Source: Erythrophleum ivorense (Eukaryota; Streptophyta; Magnoliopsida; Fabales; Fabaceae). From it: a stretch of DNA of 64,000 bases. The translations under genes were made by a program, and so were the position numbers. The stretch covers positions 36,491,784-36,555,783 of the forward strand of contig JAIUCV010000005.1 of the NCBI GenBank assembly GCA_026724425.1, written 5' to 3'. Position 1 is the first letter of the stretch. Each line of letters begins with the position of its first letter. Below the pieces are notes generated by a model. The model was given only the letters and a program-made list of their open reading frames with translations, searched no databases and was not told the DNA's origin. This document shows positions 47,011-58,186 of the stretch, piece after piece.

Positions 47011-50000
47011 GGGTGAGGCTAATCCATTTGCTTGGCAAGCTTTTGAATGTTATGTATGGCCTACTCAAATGTTGAAAATGCATTTCTTATGATTTCACAT
47101 GCTAATATGCCCATGCATATATTGTGAAACTTGTTTGCATGCTTTATGTATGTTTGAATGAGAGATGAGCTATTGAGATTCTTTGAATCTCACTCCCCCT
47201 CTCCACCATCCTAACATGCTAGGTGGACCAAGTGAGGCAAGAGATGGGAGCCTCCAAGCTTGAAGCTAGGGAGTTCAGTGAAGAATTGTAAAAGAGCTTT
47301 TTTGTATTTATCTTGTAGTTAAGTCAAGAGATGTAATCTAATGATATGATATATATGATGTAGCACCTATGAATACTTATAAATGAATGTATTTAATTTA
47401 TATATATGAGAATTGAATTCATGGTGCATGATGTAGCAAGTTTTGCAATGAATGGTGAAATCTAGCATTCTCCCATGGGTGTATGTGTTGGTGTGGGAGA
47501 GTGAGTTTTGCAAATCTGGGTTATTAGACACTTGAGTCATGTTTGATAGCCTATATTGATGCTATCCCATGTGCTCATAGAGCCTTAGAAGTAGGAGAAG
47601 CCAATTCAAGTCCTTGGAACCGCCTTTTAACACAAGACAGTGGCACTTTACCCTCTTATGTCAAAATCTGACCAAATGACCTCTCCTTGCCTTGAAATTT
47701 GGCATGTGACTAGATCTTGTCTAGAGATTTTTGGGAAGCTAAAGATCAAGTCATTTGGAGGTCTGTAGAATTTTCTATGACTTTTCAAAGTTGGTATCAG
47801 AAATTCATATTTTCAGAAACACTGTTCATTTGGTCAGTTGGGAAATCGTGTCATCCGAGGGGCAAACGTAGTCCAATGACTATGAAATTTTATAGGCAGA
47901 AACTAGAAGTCACAGTGACTTGTAGCAACTAGAATCACCTCATTTGGAGGTCTAGAGAGGAAGATATGCATTTTCGAAGTTCCTGCCCAGCATCAGTCAT
48001 CTTACCAGACCCGACGTACTGTTCTATCAGTTTTCGAGAGTTTCACTTGATGAACTGATCTGGAGATATTTTTCTCTCTATTTAACATCCACATATTTCC
48101 ATAGTGATATCGTTTGCATGAATTGGATTTTTTTGGAATTAGTTAGACATTTTTGAAGTCCATATCAGTAAACTGTGACAGTATCAGGAACCCCTCCGAC
48201 CTGCAGATGATTTCACATGTCAAACGCATTGTGTGTGGGATTTTATGATTTTTATATATTTTCCCATGAATTAGACAGTCTAAGCTTTCTAGAGTGACCA
48301 AGATAGCATGTTTTCGATTTTTCTGTATTTAGTTATGAATTTCCAAACTTTGCCCAGAAATAAGGCCAAGCAAGGCCGAAAATGAACATGCATATTTCAT
48401 ACCACTTTTTGGTTTCCATGGGTTTAAAGCATGTTTTTGAGGTTCAAATGAGTTGTAATGGTGCAATTAAATATGAGGATGCATATAATGACCTCACACG
48501 GTCCATGTGACACCGAAATGAATTCTTAACCATGTCACAATGTTAAGTAAATGCATGAATCCAATAAGGGAGACCTCACTTTAGTCTTCCTAGATCTATA
48601 TGAGTATGTATAGCATGATGGGTATGAGCTAGAAATGAAGGTGTTACAACTTGAGCACATGGAAAAGTACTAAAATGGTCTATTAAAAATCTCTCAAAGG
48701 TGTACAAACCCAGATTTTACAAACTTACACTATCACCCCAAGGTATACATAAGATTACACAAGTCTCATTTTGCCATTCAATGTCAAGAGCTTGCTACAA
48801 CATTCACATGGCATCAAATCTCATATATACATCAAGTATCCATGTAATTACTTATGTTCAAATGGTTATACAACATATTCATCATAAGGTTACATCATAT
48901 GCCTTCAAAATGGCTACAAAGTGAACAAAATCACACACTTTCTTGTCAATCTCTCTTCTTCAAACTTGGTGGCTCCCATTTCTTAATTCACTTGGTCTAT
49001 TTAGACATGTTAGGCAATGGGGAGGAAGGAATAAAATTCTAGGAATGCCAATAGCTCTGTTCCCTTTCAACCATACATAAAGGATACAAATTCAAGTTTA
49101 AAAATGCATGTATAGATATCATAGGTTACATAATCATTCATAGAACATGTCTTGTATCCAAGAAGTCACATAAAACATAGATAGGTTTGCCAAGAAGATG
49201 GTTTAGCCTCACCCACTTCTCTTTGGGATTTTGGACTTGCCTCATCCATTTTCTTAAGGGACTTTTGACTAAGCCTCACTCTTTAGAGACTTTTGGTTTT
49301 GTCTCATCCATTCTTAAGGACTTTTGGCTCATTCTCACCCAAGCTAAGGGACTTTTGGCTTCACCACACTCAAGCAAACCAAAACATGTTCATAAAGTAT
49401 CATTCAAGTGCATAATAACACATCATGATACCATGGCATATGGATACATGCTAAAACATCTTTCATGGCTTAAAACATACACACACACATTCAAAGACAA
49501 GATTAATACCCACTCATACACGAGAGAAAGAAGAGAGAGCTATCTTGGTTACAAATACACACTTTCTTCCTTGAAAACTCTTTCTTTCCCTTGGCCACAC
49601 ACTCACAAGGATGTGAGACTTGATTCCTTTGGCCTAAACACATCATATGGAAACTAATTACACTTTTGGAACAATTTCTAAGGCCACACATTCATTTCAA
49701 AAGTTAGATTGTTCATATGGTTCATTTATGGTTTCATAATGCACCTAATGAAGCAACACCCATAATTTATGATCTTGGCTCTATTCTTTTTATCCACTTA
49801 TGATTCTTGACTCCATTTAAACCTATTGGAGTCATCACATAATTAATTTTAGGAGCCTAACTATATGTTTCTTCTTTAAGTCACAATATGGAATCTATGA
49901 TACCATTTCACTTTCTAGGCTTCCTAAAATTTTTGCAAGGCTTCCTCTCATCCTCTCCCATCATATATGATACAAAATCAAGCTTGGAAGAAATTAAAAT

Positions 50001-50199
50001 TGTAACAACCCATAATTAATTAAGGTGTTAATCATGAATTAGGTTAATTAAGAATAATTAATATGGGATAATCGGGCAAGTTAAGTGAATGAAAATTTTA
50101 TAGAGATAAATTATTAATATGGGTTTTAAGATTTAATTGGGAGAGAAATTTCATCTAGGCCTAAATTAATGTAGAAGGTCATGATAAAAGGCTAATGGG

Positions 50200-50471
50200 G
50201 GCCCAATAAGCTAAATGCAGGCCCAATATAATTCAATCTGATAGAGGCCCAAGATCCACCTTGCATAGGCTCTTAGGAAGGCCCAATAAATCTTGTGCAG
50301 ACCCAAAATAATGGAGATCCTAAAACTTAGTCTAGCCCAATTGAAATTTCAACAACCCAACACCTTAAAACTAGCCCAACAAGGCTAAAAATCTGAAGCC
50401 CATTTGAAGTTAGACCTTGGAGCAAGCCATGACCCATATTTGACCTAACTAAAACCTAACTTAAACCCTAA
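50200..50471 (+). promoter_or_regulatory. Site II cluster plus telo-box in D2
   Basis: Seven RGCCCA motifs lie between 50200 and 50402, then AAACCCTAA at 50463-50471. The layout matches D1, although individual motifs have been gained and lost between the copies. Confidence 0.55.
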
Positions 50472-52330
50472 TGCTTCAGCCTTTTCCCCACTTACTGAAA
50501 CACAAAAACACAACTCAAATTCGGAGGTCCAAAGGGGATGCTAGGGTTCTTGGCCTAAATCCACCATTTCTCACCTCTAAGCTCAAAATCAGCCAAGGTA
50601 ATAGTTATATAACTTAATCCTCTCATCTTTTTCTTCATTTTGGTCCAATTAATTTTTTATTTGGAGTATTTTCACCATACCCAAAATCTGAAATGTGGGT
50701 GTTTGGGGATTTTCTTAATGAAATTCGTAAGTTGAGACTAGGGCTGCCATTAGATAAGTATAAACCCTCCATTTTGATACTTTCTTTGCTAGTTTGAGAC
50801 CCCCATAGTTGATTTATAATATGGGTATTAATTTCCTACGAATTTGCTTAGGATTTTGGATTAAATATTGAAGTTTCTGGTGGGGGACATACTTAATTCG
50901 AATTTGAAACTTGTAGTGGTTGGGTATGTGATTCTTAGATAGTCATTAGCATTTTAAATTCTTTGGGTACTGATTGCAACTGTTAATGATAAATTAGAGT
51001 AGTAATTCTATGATACTATAGTTATAGGAGGATTTCTGCACTATTGGTGACTGTTGCAAGTGTCTACAAGTGAGGTAACCAGGTTTATATTAATTTCATG
51101 TATATATCTGATTTAATTTCATATGTTACTGTACATAAATGATTTGAAATGTTGAATGAATTAGTTGGCTATCTATTGAATTGTGATTGGACCTTGTGAG
51201 TCCATGGTGGAACTATGGTACGACTACTATCCGTGCATATGCTTCGATCGGGCACCAGGTTATGATCAAACCCCAGATACACTGAGCCCTGGTTGTGCTC
51301 GATGGGGAGTAGGTGCCGTGAACGGTCCTCTCCTGGTGTTAATGGCCTTTAACATATGAAAATATGATTGCTAGTATGGGATAGTAATCATGATAGCCTA
51401 CTTGTTTCATTTACTGATGTGACTGGTATTTTGCTGTTACTTATGTGAAATTATGCATGTATGCTAATTAAACTGGAATATATGATGGAATTGCCTTGGT
51501 TACTGAGATTTATATCTCACCCCATTTTATGGGATTAATATTTCAGGTGAAGGTTCTTCGGGTAAGGATAAGGGTAAGCAAGTGGATGAACATCCATGAG
51601 CTGAGGCCAGGTGTGAGGAGCTACACTTGGTCTGAGTAGTATAGAGTATATGCTAATTTTATTAACTTTTGTATAGCATCATCATATATCTACATTGCTA
51701 AGTGTAGAAGATTGTATTTTGTTAACATGGAATGTGACTAATGAGTAATAGGCTTTACATTAGCTGTTGATGGATGTATGAATCTTGACACTCATTTTGG
51801 CTAGTGAACCTATGATATATTGACTATTTGAGTAATGTAATTCTATGATATATTGATGCATGAAATACTCAATGAAAGTATGATTGAATGACCATTGTGA
51901 GAAATTGTAAATCTGTTGATATAAGACCAATGAATGAGTAGGAGAATCCATCTTTAATGGTGGGATATGTAATGATCTAATGGCTAGGAAATTCAGTAGA
52001 TAAGTGCTAATAGAACCTTACAATAAGTGGGAGAGTGGCCCTAGAGAGTCCTTAAATAGAGAGTGGAGAGTATGAGGCAAAGTTTTAAGAGTAGTAGGAT
52101 CAGAAGGCATTTGGCCGCGGCCAAAATATGGTTAGCCATGACTAATAGTGGCGAAGTTGCCCAGGAAGAGCACCGGAGAGCAATTCGCCGCGGCGAATAG
52201 GGAATTGGCCTCAGCGAAATGTGAGAGGCTAAACTAGGAGTTGTCCATAGGGTAATTCGCTGCAGCAAATTGAGGAATTGCCCGCAGTGAACTTTTGTGA
52301 AAATGAGCTAGGCATTCCAGAGAGGAATTA

Positions 52331-52562
52331 TGACAAGCATAATTTATATATATTTTATTCTCCTTATCTCAAGCATTTTAGTTCCAAATATAGCTTTAGG
52401 AGTCTAATTAAATGGAATTTGGTTTTAATAGCCATTTTCTACATTTTAGGAATTAATTTACAAATCATTGGATTTTAATGCATAAATTTATCTTAAATAA
52501 TTTTGTGAAAATTCCTATTTGATTTTTCCCACTCTGTTGTGCAGATTTTCAATGAACAAATG
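52331..52562 (+). repeat. Truncated 5' LTR of F
   Basis: Nearly identical to 54410-54641, from TGA(C/T)AAGCATAATT to CAATGAACAAATG. Beyond this the two copies are unrelated, which marks the deletion junction. Confidence 0.92.
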
Positions 52563-53087
52563 TAGATGCAGTGACTCTTACTGATGGGAGTCCAGTAGAT
52601 TTTATTGGCTTTAATAGATTTTTAGAAAGTTTTGATTTTAAATTTCCTTTCTTTGGTTTTAAATGTCTTAAATTTGATTTTCCTTATTGTCTTGCTCCTG
52701 GAATTGCTGAATCTGACTTCCCGAAACTACTGATGGTTGAGGAAGTCCATGAGTCATCACTACATGATCAATCCAAATGTTTTAAAGTAGTGAAACTTAA
52801 ATTTCTTGAATTGAGGAGGAATAAAGTAGTTTTAATTTTAGTTTTTGATACGTATGATTAGTTAGTATTTAATATAGTTCTATTTAGTTTAGGATGTAGT
52901 TTTTTTTTTCTTTTTTGCATTACAATTTGTCTTTGTTTTGTAGGAAATAAATCGCTAACTAGCTATATGGGACTCTAAGCCAACTTTGAGATCTTCGATT
53001 CAAGCTCATCCGGTTGTATTCTTTCCTTTCACTCTCTTTATATTGTGTTGTTTATCTTTTTACTGGATTGTGTGCTGGCATTGAGGA

Positions 53088-53117
53088 TAATGCAATATTT
53101 AAGTGTGGGGGGGAGAG
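53088..53117 (+). other. Pol-proximal polypurine tract of F
   Basis: GATAATGCAATATTTAAG followed by TGTGGGGGGGAGAGC; counterpart of 33728-33740 in G. Confidence 0.65.
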
Positions 53118-54393
53118 CTATTTCATTCTATCCTATCTTGCCCTTGTTTTGAAAAAAAAAATATATATATATTTGGAAAAATATTTTTAAGAAAATTTTT
53201 TGATTCTCTTTAGTTTTTATATGAAAATTGCAAGTTGAGATGATTATAGCTTGGATTCACCTAGACATGATAAGAAATGAATCTTGTGTCTTGATTCAAG
53301 TGAAGTGGCAATGAATTTGATTTCAATGGACTGTTTGATAGCCATTAGCTGGTGAGAATTTGAGCCTGAATTGTTCATTTCTAGTGTGTATTCACCTATC
53401 ACTATTTTCACTCTAGAACTTATCTTGATTCTTTGTTGAGACTACATTTGCATTTGCATGCATGAAAATGATGAGGCATTCAATTTTTTTATAACCAGTG
53501 AGCCAAAAAGCCAACCTACATGCATCTTTATCCATTGTTTAGCCACTTTGAACCTTGATTTCATTTTCTTGTTAGCCATAGCCATTAAAAATGTTCTCCA
53601 CCTTGTTTTAGGATGCTTTAGGGATTTTAAGGAGCATTACATCTAATTGGGATGAGAGAATGTATGTCTTACATCCATTTAGGCCATAGTTATTAAAAGT
53701 TGAGGAAATTATCTTGAGTAAAAAAATGCAAAGAAAAGAAGAGATAGAGATGAAAAAAAAAAGAGATGGAAAAGCAAAAAGAAAGCAATTGGAAAAAAAA
53801 GAAGCAAAGAAAAGAAAAGAAAATGAAGAAAATCAAAAGAGGGAAGCCTTACAAATTGAGTTTATAGTTGCCTATACTTGTTGGAAAAGAAGGCCTTCAA
53901 AATGCACACTCTCCCTCATCCTAAGTCTCATTTTATTGCTCTTGAGATCTTTAAGGTATTCTATTTGTTAGTTGTTTTCCCCTTGTTTTAGTCATCCATT
54001 TATTTCACTTCCTTAGCCCCATTACAACCTTGAATAAAGCCCTCTTGATTTGTGTTTTGCATTTAGCATGGGTGGTGAAGATTTAGAAGCTTGACAAGCT
54101 TATGGTAGTGAGGTTTTGATAGGTGGAAATTTGAGTGATCCATATTGCCTAAACACTTGAGAGTTGAGAGTAAACACCAATCCAAGTGAAGGCTATACAT
54201 TTTGATTCATTCTTTTCAAATGAAATTGCCATGGAGCTTATTTCTTGATGCAAGTGAAGTTAGTTTTGATTGTTGAAGTGTTGATGAGTTGTGATCATTC
54301 TCAATCTTGTAACTTTCTATACTTTCTTTTCCATTTTCATTTTTCCACTAGCCTATCTTTAGATCTTGAACTTTGCCCAGGAGTGCAAAGGTT

Positions 54394-54409
54394 TAAGTGT
54401 GGGGGAATT
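54394..54409 (+). other. LTR-adjacent polypurine tract of F
   Basis: AAGTGTGGGGGAATT directly before the 3' LTR start TGATAAGC at 54410. Confidence 0.8.
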
Positions 54410-57002
54410 TGATAAGCATAATTTATATATATTTTATTTTCCTTATCTCAAGCATTTTAGTTCCAAATATAGCTTTAGGAGTCTAATTAAATGGAATTTG
54501 GTTTTAATAGCCATTTTCTACATTTTAGGAATTAATTTACAAATCATTGGATTTTAATGCATAAATTTATCTTAAATAATTTTGTGAAAATTCCTATTTG
54601 ATTTTTCCCACTCTATTGTGCAGATTTTCAATGAACAAATGATGTTTGAATAAAAATGTGAGTTAGAGGGAAGAAGGAAAGAAAGGCTTGAGATTGGGTT
54701 CCTTTTTATGAGAAGGCAAGGCAAGAAACAAACTCAAAACAGAGGAGAAGGATACATGCAGAATCTTCACGTAGAAGCCACGGGTTTAGAGCTTGGATAC
54801 AAAGACACACACATGCAGAACAGTAAAGCAGCTTCACAAGAACACTTCCACATCTCATATTCCACGTAACATACATGCACAGGGGCAACTCATTCCATAT
54901 GAGCAAAGAGCAAATGAAGAAGGCAGCCTCTGTTTGAAGAACACATAGAGCAAAACGTGGAAGAACAATGTAGGAAACATGACATGGGAAAGCTGCAGAA
55001 TAACGAGTTATGGAAGAAGCTACACATGCATGCAGAAATGGAGAAAACAAATGAAGAACACAAGAAGCATGTGAAGGAAGTTTCTATGTAGAAAAGAAGC
55101 TACAGTTCAACGTGAAAAACCACATGGAAGAAGCTTGAACTCGAGCAAAGAAACAAGAAGCCATGGCCACGTGAAAAATGGGAGAAGAAACTGGAGAGAA
55201 TTGGCAGCTGCAGGAAGAATCACGCATGGGCAGAACCATGCATGAAGAACAACGTCTTTAGCTCGAGAGAGAAGCAGCTGGGTAGAGAAGAAGAGCAGAA
55301 CAAAGGGAGAACAACACGAGCTGAACGAGAGGGATGAGATGCAGCTGAAGAAGCTACTGAACTGCATGAGAAAGCTCAACGCTGTGTAGAATGAAGGAGC
55401 AACGTGGGCTGGATGCATGAGAGAAGGAGAAAAGCACGTGGGAAGCAAATGAAGAAGACGCTAGAATGTTTAGAAGCTCCAGAACATGCAAAAACTCGAG
55501 AGAAGCTTGCATGAGCTGGGAAGGAAGAGCTAGATCGAGAAGTAACGTGGTTCATGAGCGGATTAATGAAGCAAGAGCTGGGAAGAAGAAACCATGTGAT
55601 GGAGAACAAAGCAAGTTGGAACGAAGCAAATGAGTAAAACGCAGGAGCTGAAAACGTAAGATGAGAAAAAAATGACGTGGAGCTTGGGCAAGAATTCATG
55701 TATAATAAAATAACCAGCGGGGCCCACACCAATATGCACAAGCAAATTCAAAACCACGTGAATAGTGAGAAGAGTTTAGATCATGCATAATACACACGAA
55801 GAAGCTGGCGTTTATAATTTGCTGAGCACGTGGAATCATTAAAACAACACGTGAGAGGAAGCAAGCATCCAGCACATTCACGCCTCCTTCATTCAATTCA
55901 TTGGATCCTTCCATTCACGCCTATACTTCATTCACGTCTCTACAAGTTTTCACGCTTCCTTCATCCATTTGTATATCTTAATTCATTCACAATCCACCCA
56001 TCCCACGTCTCTATATTTCTGAAAACTCATGCCTATATATATCAAGCCATTCATTCGTTCAAGGAGCAATCATTCAACCATCCATTCCATCCAACCATTC
56101 TTCCACTCCATGCTCATTCCCATTCATTCCATCTTCCATCTACATTCCATGAAACTCTAATCCACCTTGAGGCTAGCTAGGAGGAATCCTTGGAGAAGCT
56201 TGAATCCATGGAGAAAATTCAGAATTTTGGCTAATGATTTCTCTATTTTTCTTACACTTTTTCTCTTTCATTTATTGTCTTGGTTAAGTTGTATTTGATA
56301 GGGAATTTGTGTAATTATAATTAGTGGCTGGTTAGACACTAATTAGGAAGTATTTTTGTTGATTAATTGATCTGATTAATTTCAATATTATCTGAATTCC
56401 CATGTATGCTTCGAAGGTGTTCGATAAAATACATGAGTGAGATTATGTTCTTAATTATTTGATTTGAAGATTCCTTAATGTTTAGTTGGTTAATTAAATA
56501 TTTAGGATGATTCAGAGGCTAATCAATCAGTTAATTAATCAAATTGGATGTTCATTGATCTTAGAAATAAGAATTAACAATTTAATGCGAGATTGAGGTT
56601 TCAATTCAACATTGGATTATTAATCTCTTGAATCTTGAGTGGTTACCCAAGATAAATTGTTATGAACACGATTAGGAACTCTTAGACTAGAATTAATCAT
56701 AATTGGATTAGGATAAGGATAGTGGATACCAAGGGACGAATCCAAAGCTAGTCACAAGTCCATCTTTCACCTATAATCCATATAATTAGGTAGCAATTAG
56801 GAATTTTAATTCAGTTTAGTTTTTGCTTAGTTTAATTAAATCAAAACCCCCTTAGTTTAGGAATTTTTAGAGTCTTTTAACATTTGAAAAACTCAATTAA
56901 ACATTGAACGCCAATTCCAAGGGAGATGACCTAGGTTGTGCCATTCACTACATATTTTATCAACCTAGTATTATTTTGAGGGTTGTACGACAAAGCCACT
57001 CA
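54410..57002 (+). repeat. 3' LTR of F
   Basis: 2593 bp from TGATAAGC to CACTCA. 54660-55690 is purine-rich on the sense strand with many GAAGC and ACGTG words; 55860-56150 is rich in CATTCA words. It shares the phrase CCAAGGGAGATGACCTAGG near its end with the solo LTR at 2833-5560. Confidence 0.88.
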
Positions 57003-58174
57003 AATTGGCTACGACAAAAGTAGGTATTGGCCGCGGCCAATAGTGAGAGGCGAGTGAGGGAAGTTCCAGGAGGCTTCTTCGTCGCTGCGCCATGTAGTTT
57101 GGCTGTGGCGAAGGTCCAACTCACCACAGCGATACGACTAAAGGGAAATTGGCCTCGGTAAATGTCCTGAAATCCTTATATTGACTAGAAAATCTTGGCT
57201 TTCCATATTGTAACCCCAAGGGATGACTTGTAAACATTGATAGAAGATAAATGTGAGTTGAAATGATAAGTAATAGAATCAAGGCTCATAAATAAATGTT
57301 GTTTCCCCTGAGGTACGTAAGTGTTTATAATTATATGGTTGATGACTCTAATGAAATTAAGGTTCAAATTTTCCCATATTTCCACAATGTAATTAGTCTT
57401 AATGACATGTAACCATGGATTAGGGTTGTTAATCACGTATTTAACCTTAATTACAATGATTAGAAGTTAGGGTCATCACAAAAATCACTTCTTGATGTTT
57501 CTTCAAGCTTAGTCCGAGGCTATGAGCAATAAAGGGAAGCAAGGAGTTTGTTTTGTTTTCTTAATAGGGGATGCATGTGAGAAGCTTTCTAGAGATCTTA
57601 GGAGCTCATATAAACACTCACCTTAGCCTAGAAACTCTTGCATCAAAATAAAATTTTGATTAAGTATTTCAAACCTTAACTTTGCTATCTTAAAATTTAA
57701 TGGTTGTTTTGTTGTTTCCTTTGCATATTCTTGTTTTTCTCCTTATTTTCCTAAGATTTACTCTTGGTTTGGCTCAAAACTCAACCCCTTATGGCTGTCC
57801 CTATCATGGCTAAAACACATAAAAGGAAAGCAATGGAAGAACAAGCTTGAAACTTAGCAATTTATCTTGGTTTCTTGGCTTCCTTTAGATACTCTTCTCT
57901 TTGCTTGCCTTCTCCTCTCCAAACTCAAAAATTTCCCCCTTGGTCTGACCTAAAAACACAGACCTAAAAGCTTTAATAAATCCATGGGAAAGAAGAAAAG
58001 AAGGAGGAGAAGGAATTTGCTAAAGAGAAACTAAGAAAATCCATGAAAATCCATACCTTTCACTTGTTTTTTCTTCTCTTTTTTCCTCCTCCCTTGTGTG
58101 CTCACTCTCTAGGTCTCTCTTCTATTTTAGGGCATAAATAAAATCAACGAAATGAAGAGAAGTGTGGGGCATGA

Positions 58175-58186
58175 CCTATATATAGG
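58175..58186 (-). promoter_or_regulatory. TATA box of LTR E2
   Basis: CCTATATATAGG, a perfect palindrome, about 550 bp from the LTR start and followed on the minus strand by a pyrimidine-rich leader. C1 has TTTATAA at the matching place. Confidence 0.5.

Larger units (their letters stand above)
45757..48648 (+). mobile_element. Solo LTR, family A (copy A2)
   Basis: 2892 bp, TGTAACAACC...AGGTGTTACA, flanked by ACTTG (45752-45756 and 48649-48653). It is homologous along its length to the chromovirus LTR at 5613-8426 in the opposite orientation, so it belongs to that element's family. It carries the phased GCTATAGC array (45866-46098), a TATA-like ATTAAAAC near 46140 followed by a pyrimidine tract, and a degenerate tandem repeat at about 46860-47010. 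Confidence 0.9.
52563..54409 (+). other. Internal remainder of F
   Basis: It corresponds by its purine tracts to the 3' non-coding part of the Athila-like internal region. A 97-residue open piece at 52571-52861 has Phe-rich repeats (RFLESFDFKFPFFGFKCLKF) and no recognised domain. A Lys/Glu-rich open piece at 53714-53971 comes from an A/G-rich run. There is a polypurine tract at 53101-53117 and a second at 54394-54409. Confidence 0.6.
52331..57002 (+). mobile_element. Athila-like element F, internally deleted
   Basis: 4672 bp, flanked by AATTA (52326-52330) and AATTG (57003-57007); the intact target in D1 reads AATTA. It has a 5' LTR reduced to its first 232 bp (52331-52562), a 1.85 kb internal remainder without pol, a polypurine tract and a full 3' LTR (54410-57002, 2593 bp). 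The deletion removed the rest of the 5' LTR, the PBS, gag and pol. F split D2 within its palindrome array. Confidence 0.87.
50001..57480 (+). mobile_element. Solo LTR, family D (copy D2), interrupted by element F
   Basis: TGTAACAACCCATAATTAATT...GGTCATCACA, with AAAAT at both flanks (49996-50000 and 57481-57485). Without F it is about 2.8 kb, like D1. It has the same internal order: site II cluster, telo-box, GC-rich block and GCCGCGGC-type array (52107-52300, continued after F at 57008-57130). Confidence 0.9.

Noticed and set aside
53714..53971. Lys/Glu-rich frame resembling a coiled coil or nuclear protein
   Set aside because: It comes from an A/G-rich run within the internal remainder of a deleted retroelement, and nothing is recognisable beyond composition.
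54706..55757. Several overlapping long minus-strand open frames (64-121 residues) rich in Ser, Phe, Leu and Cys
   Set aside because: They lie in the purine-biased part of the F LTR and on its antisense strand. The composition bias removes stops, and no domain, start context or conservation in the sister LTR supports them.
55830..56180. A 116-residue plus-strand frame, His/Pro/Ser-rich
   Set aside because: Produced by CATTCA-type repeats in the F LTR; low complexity.
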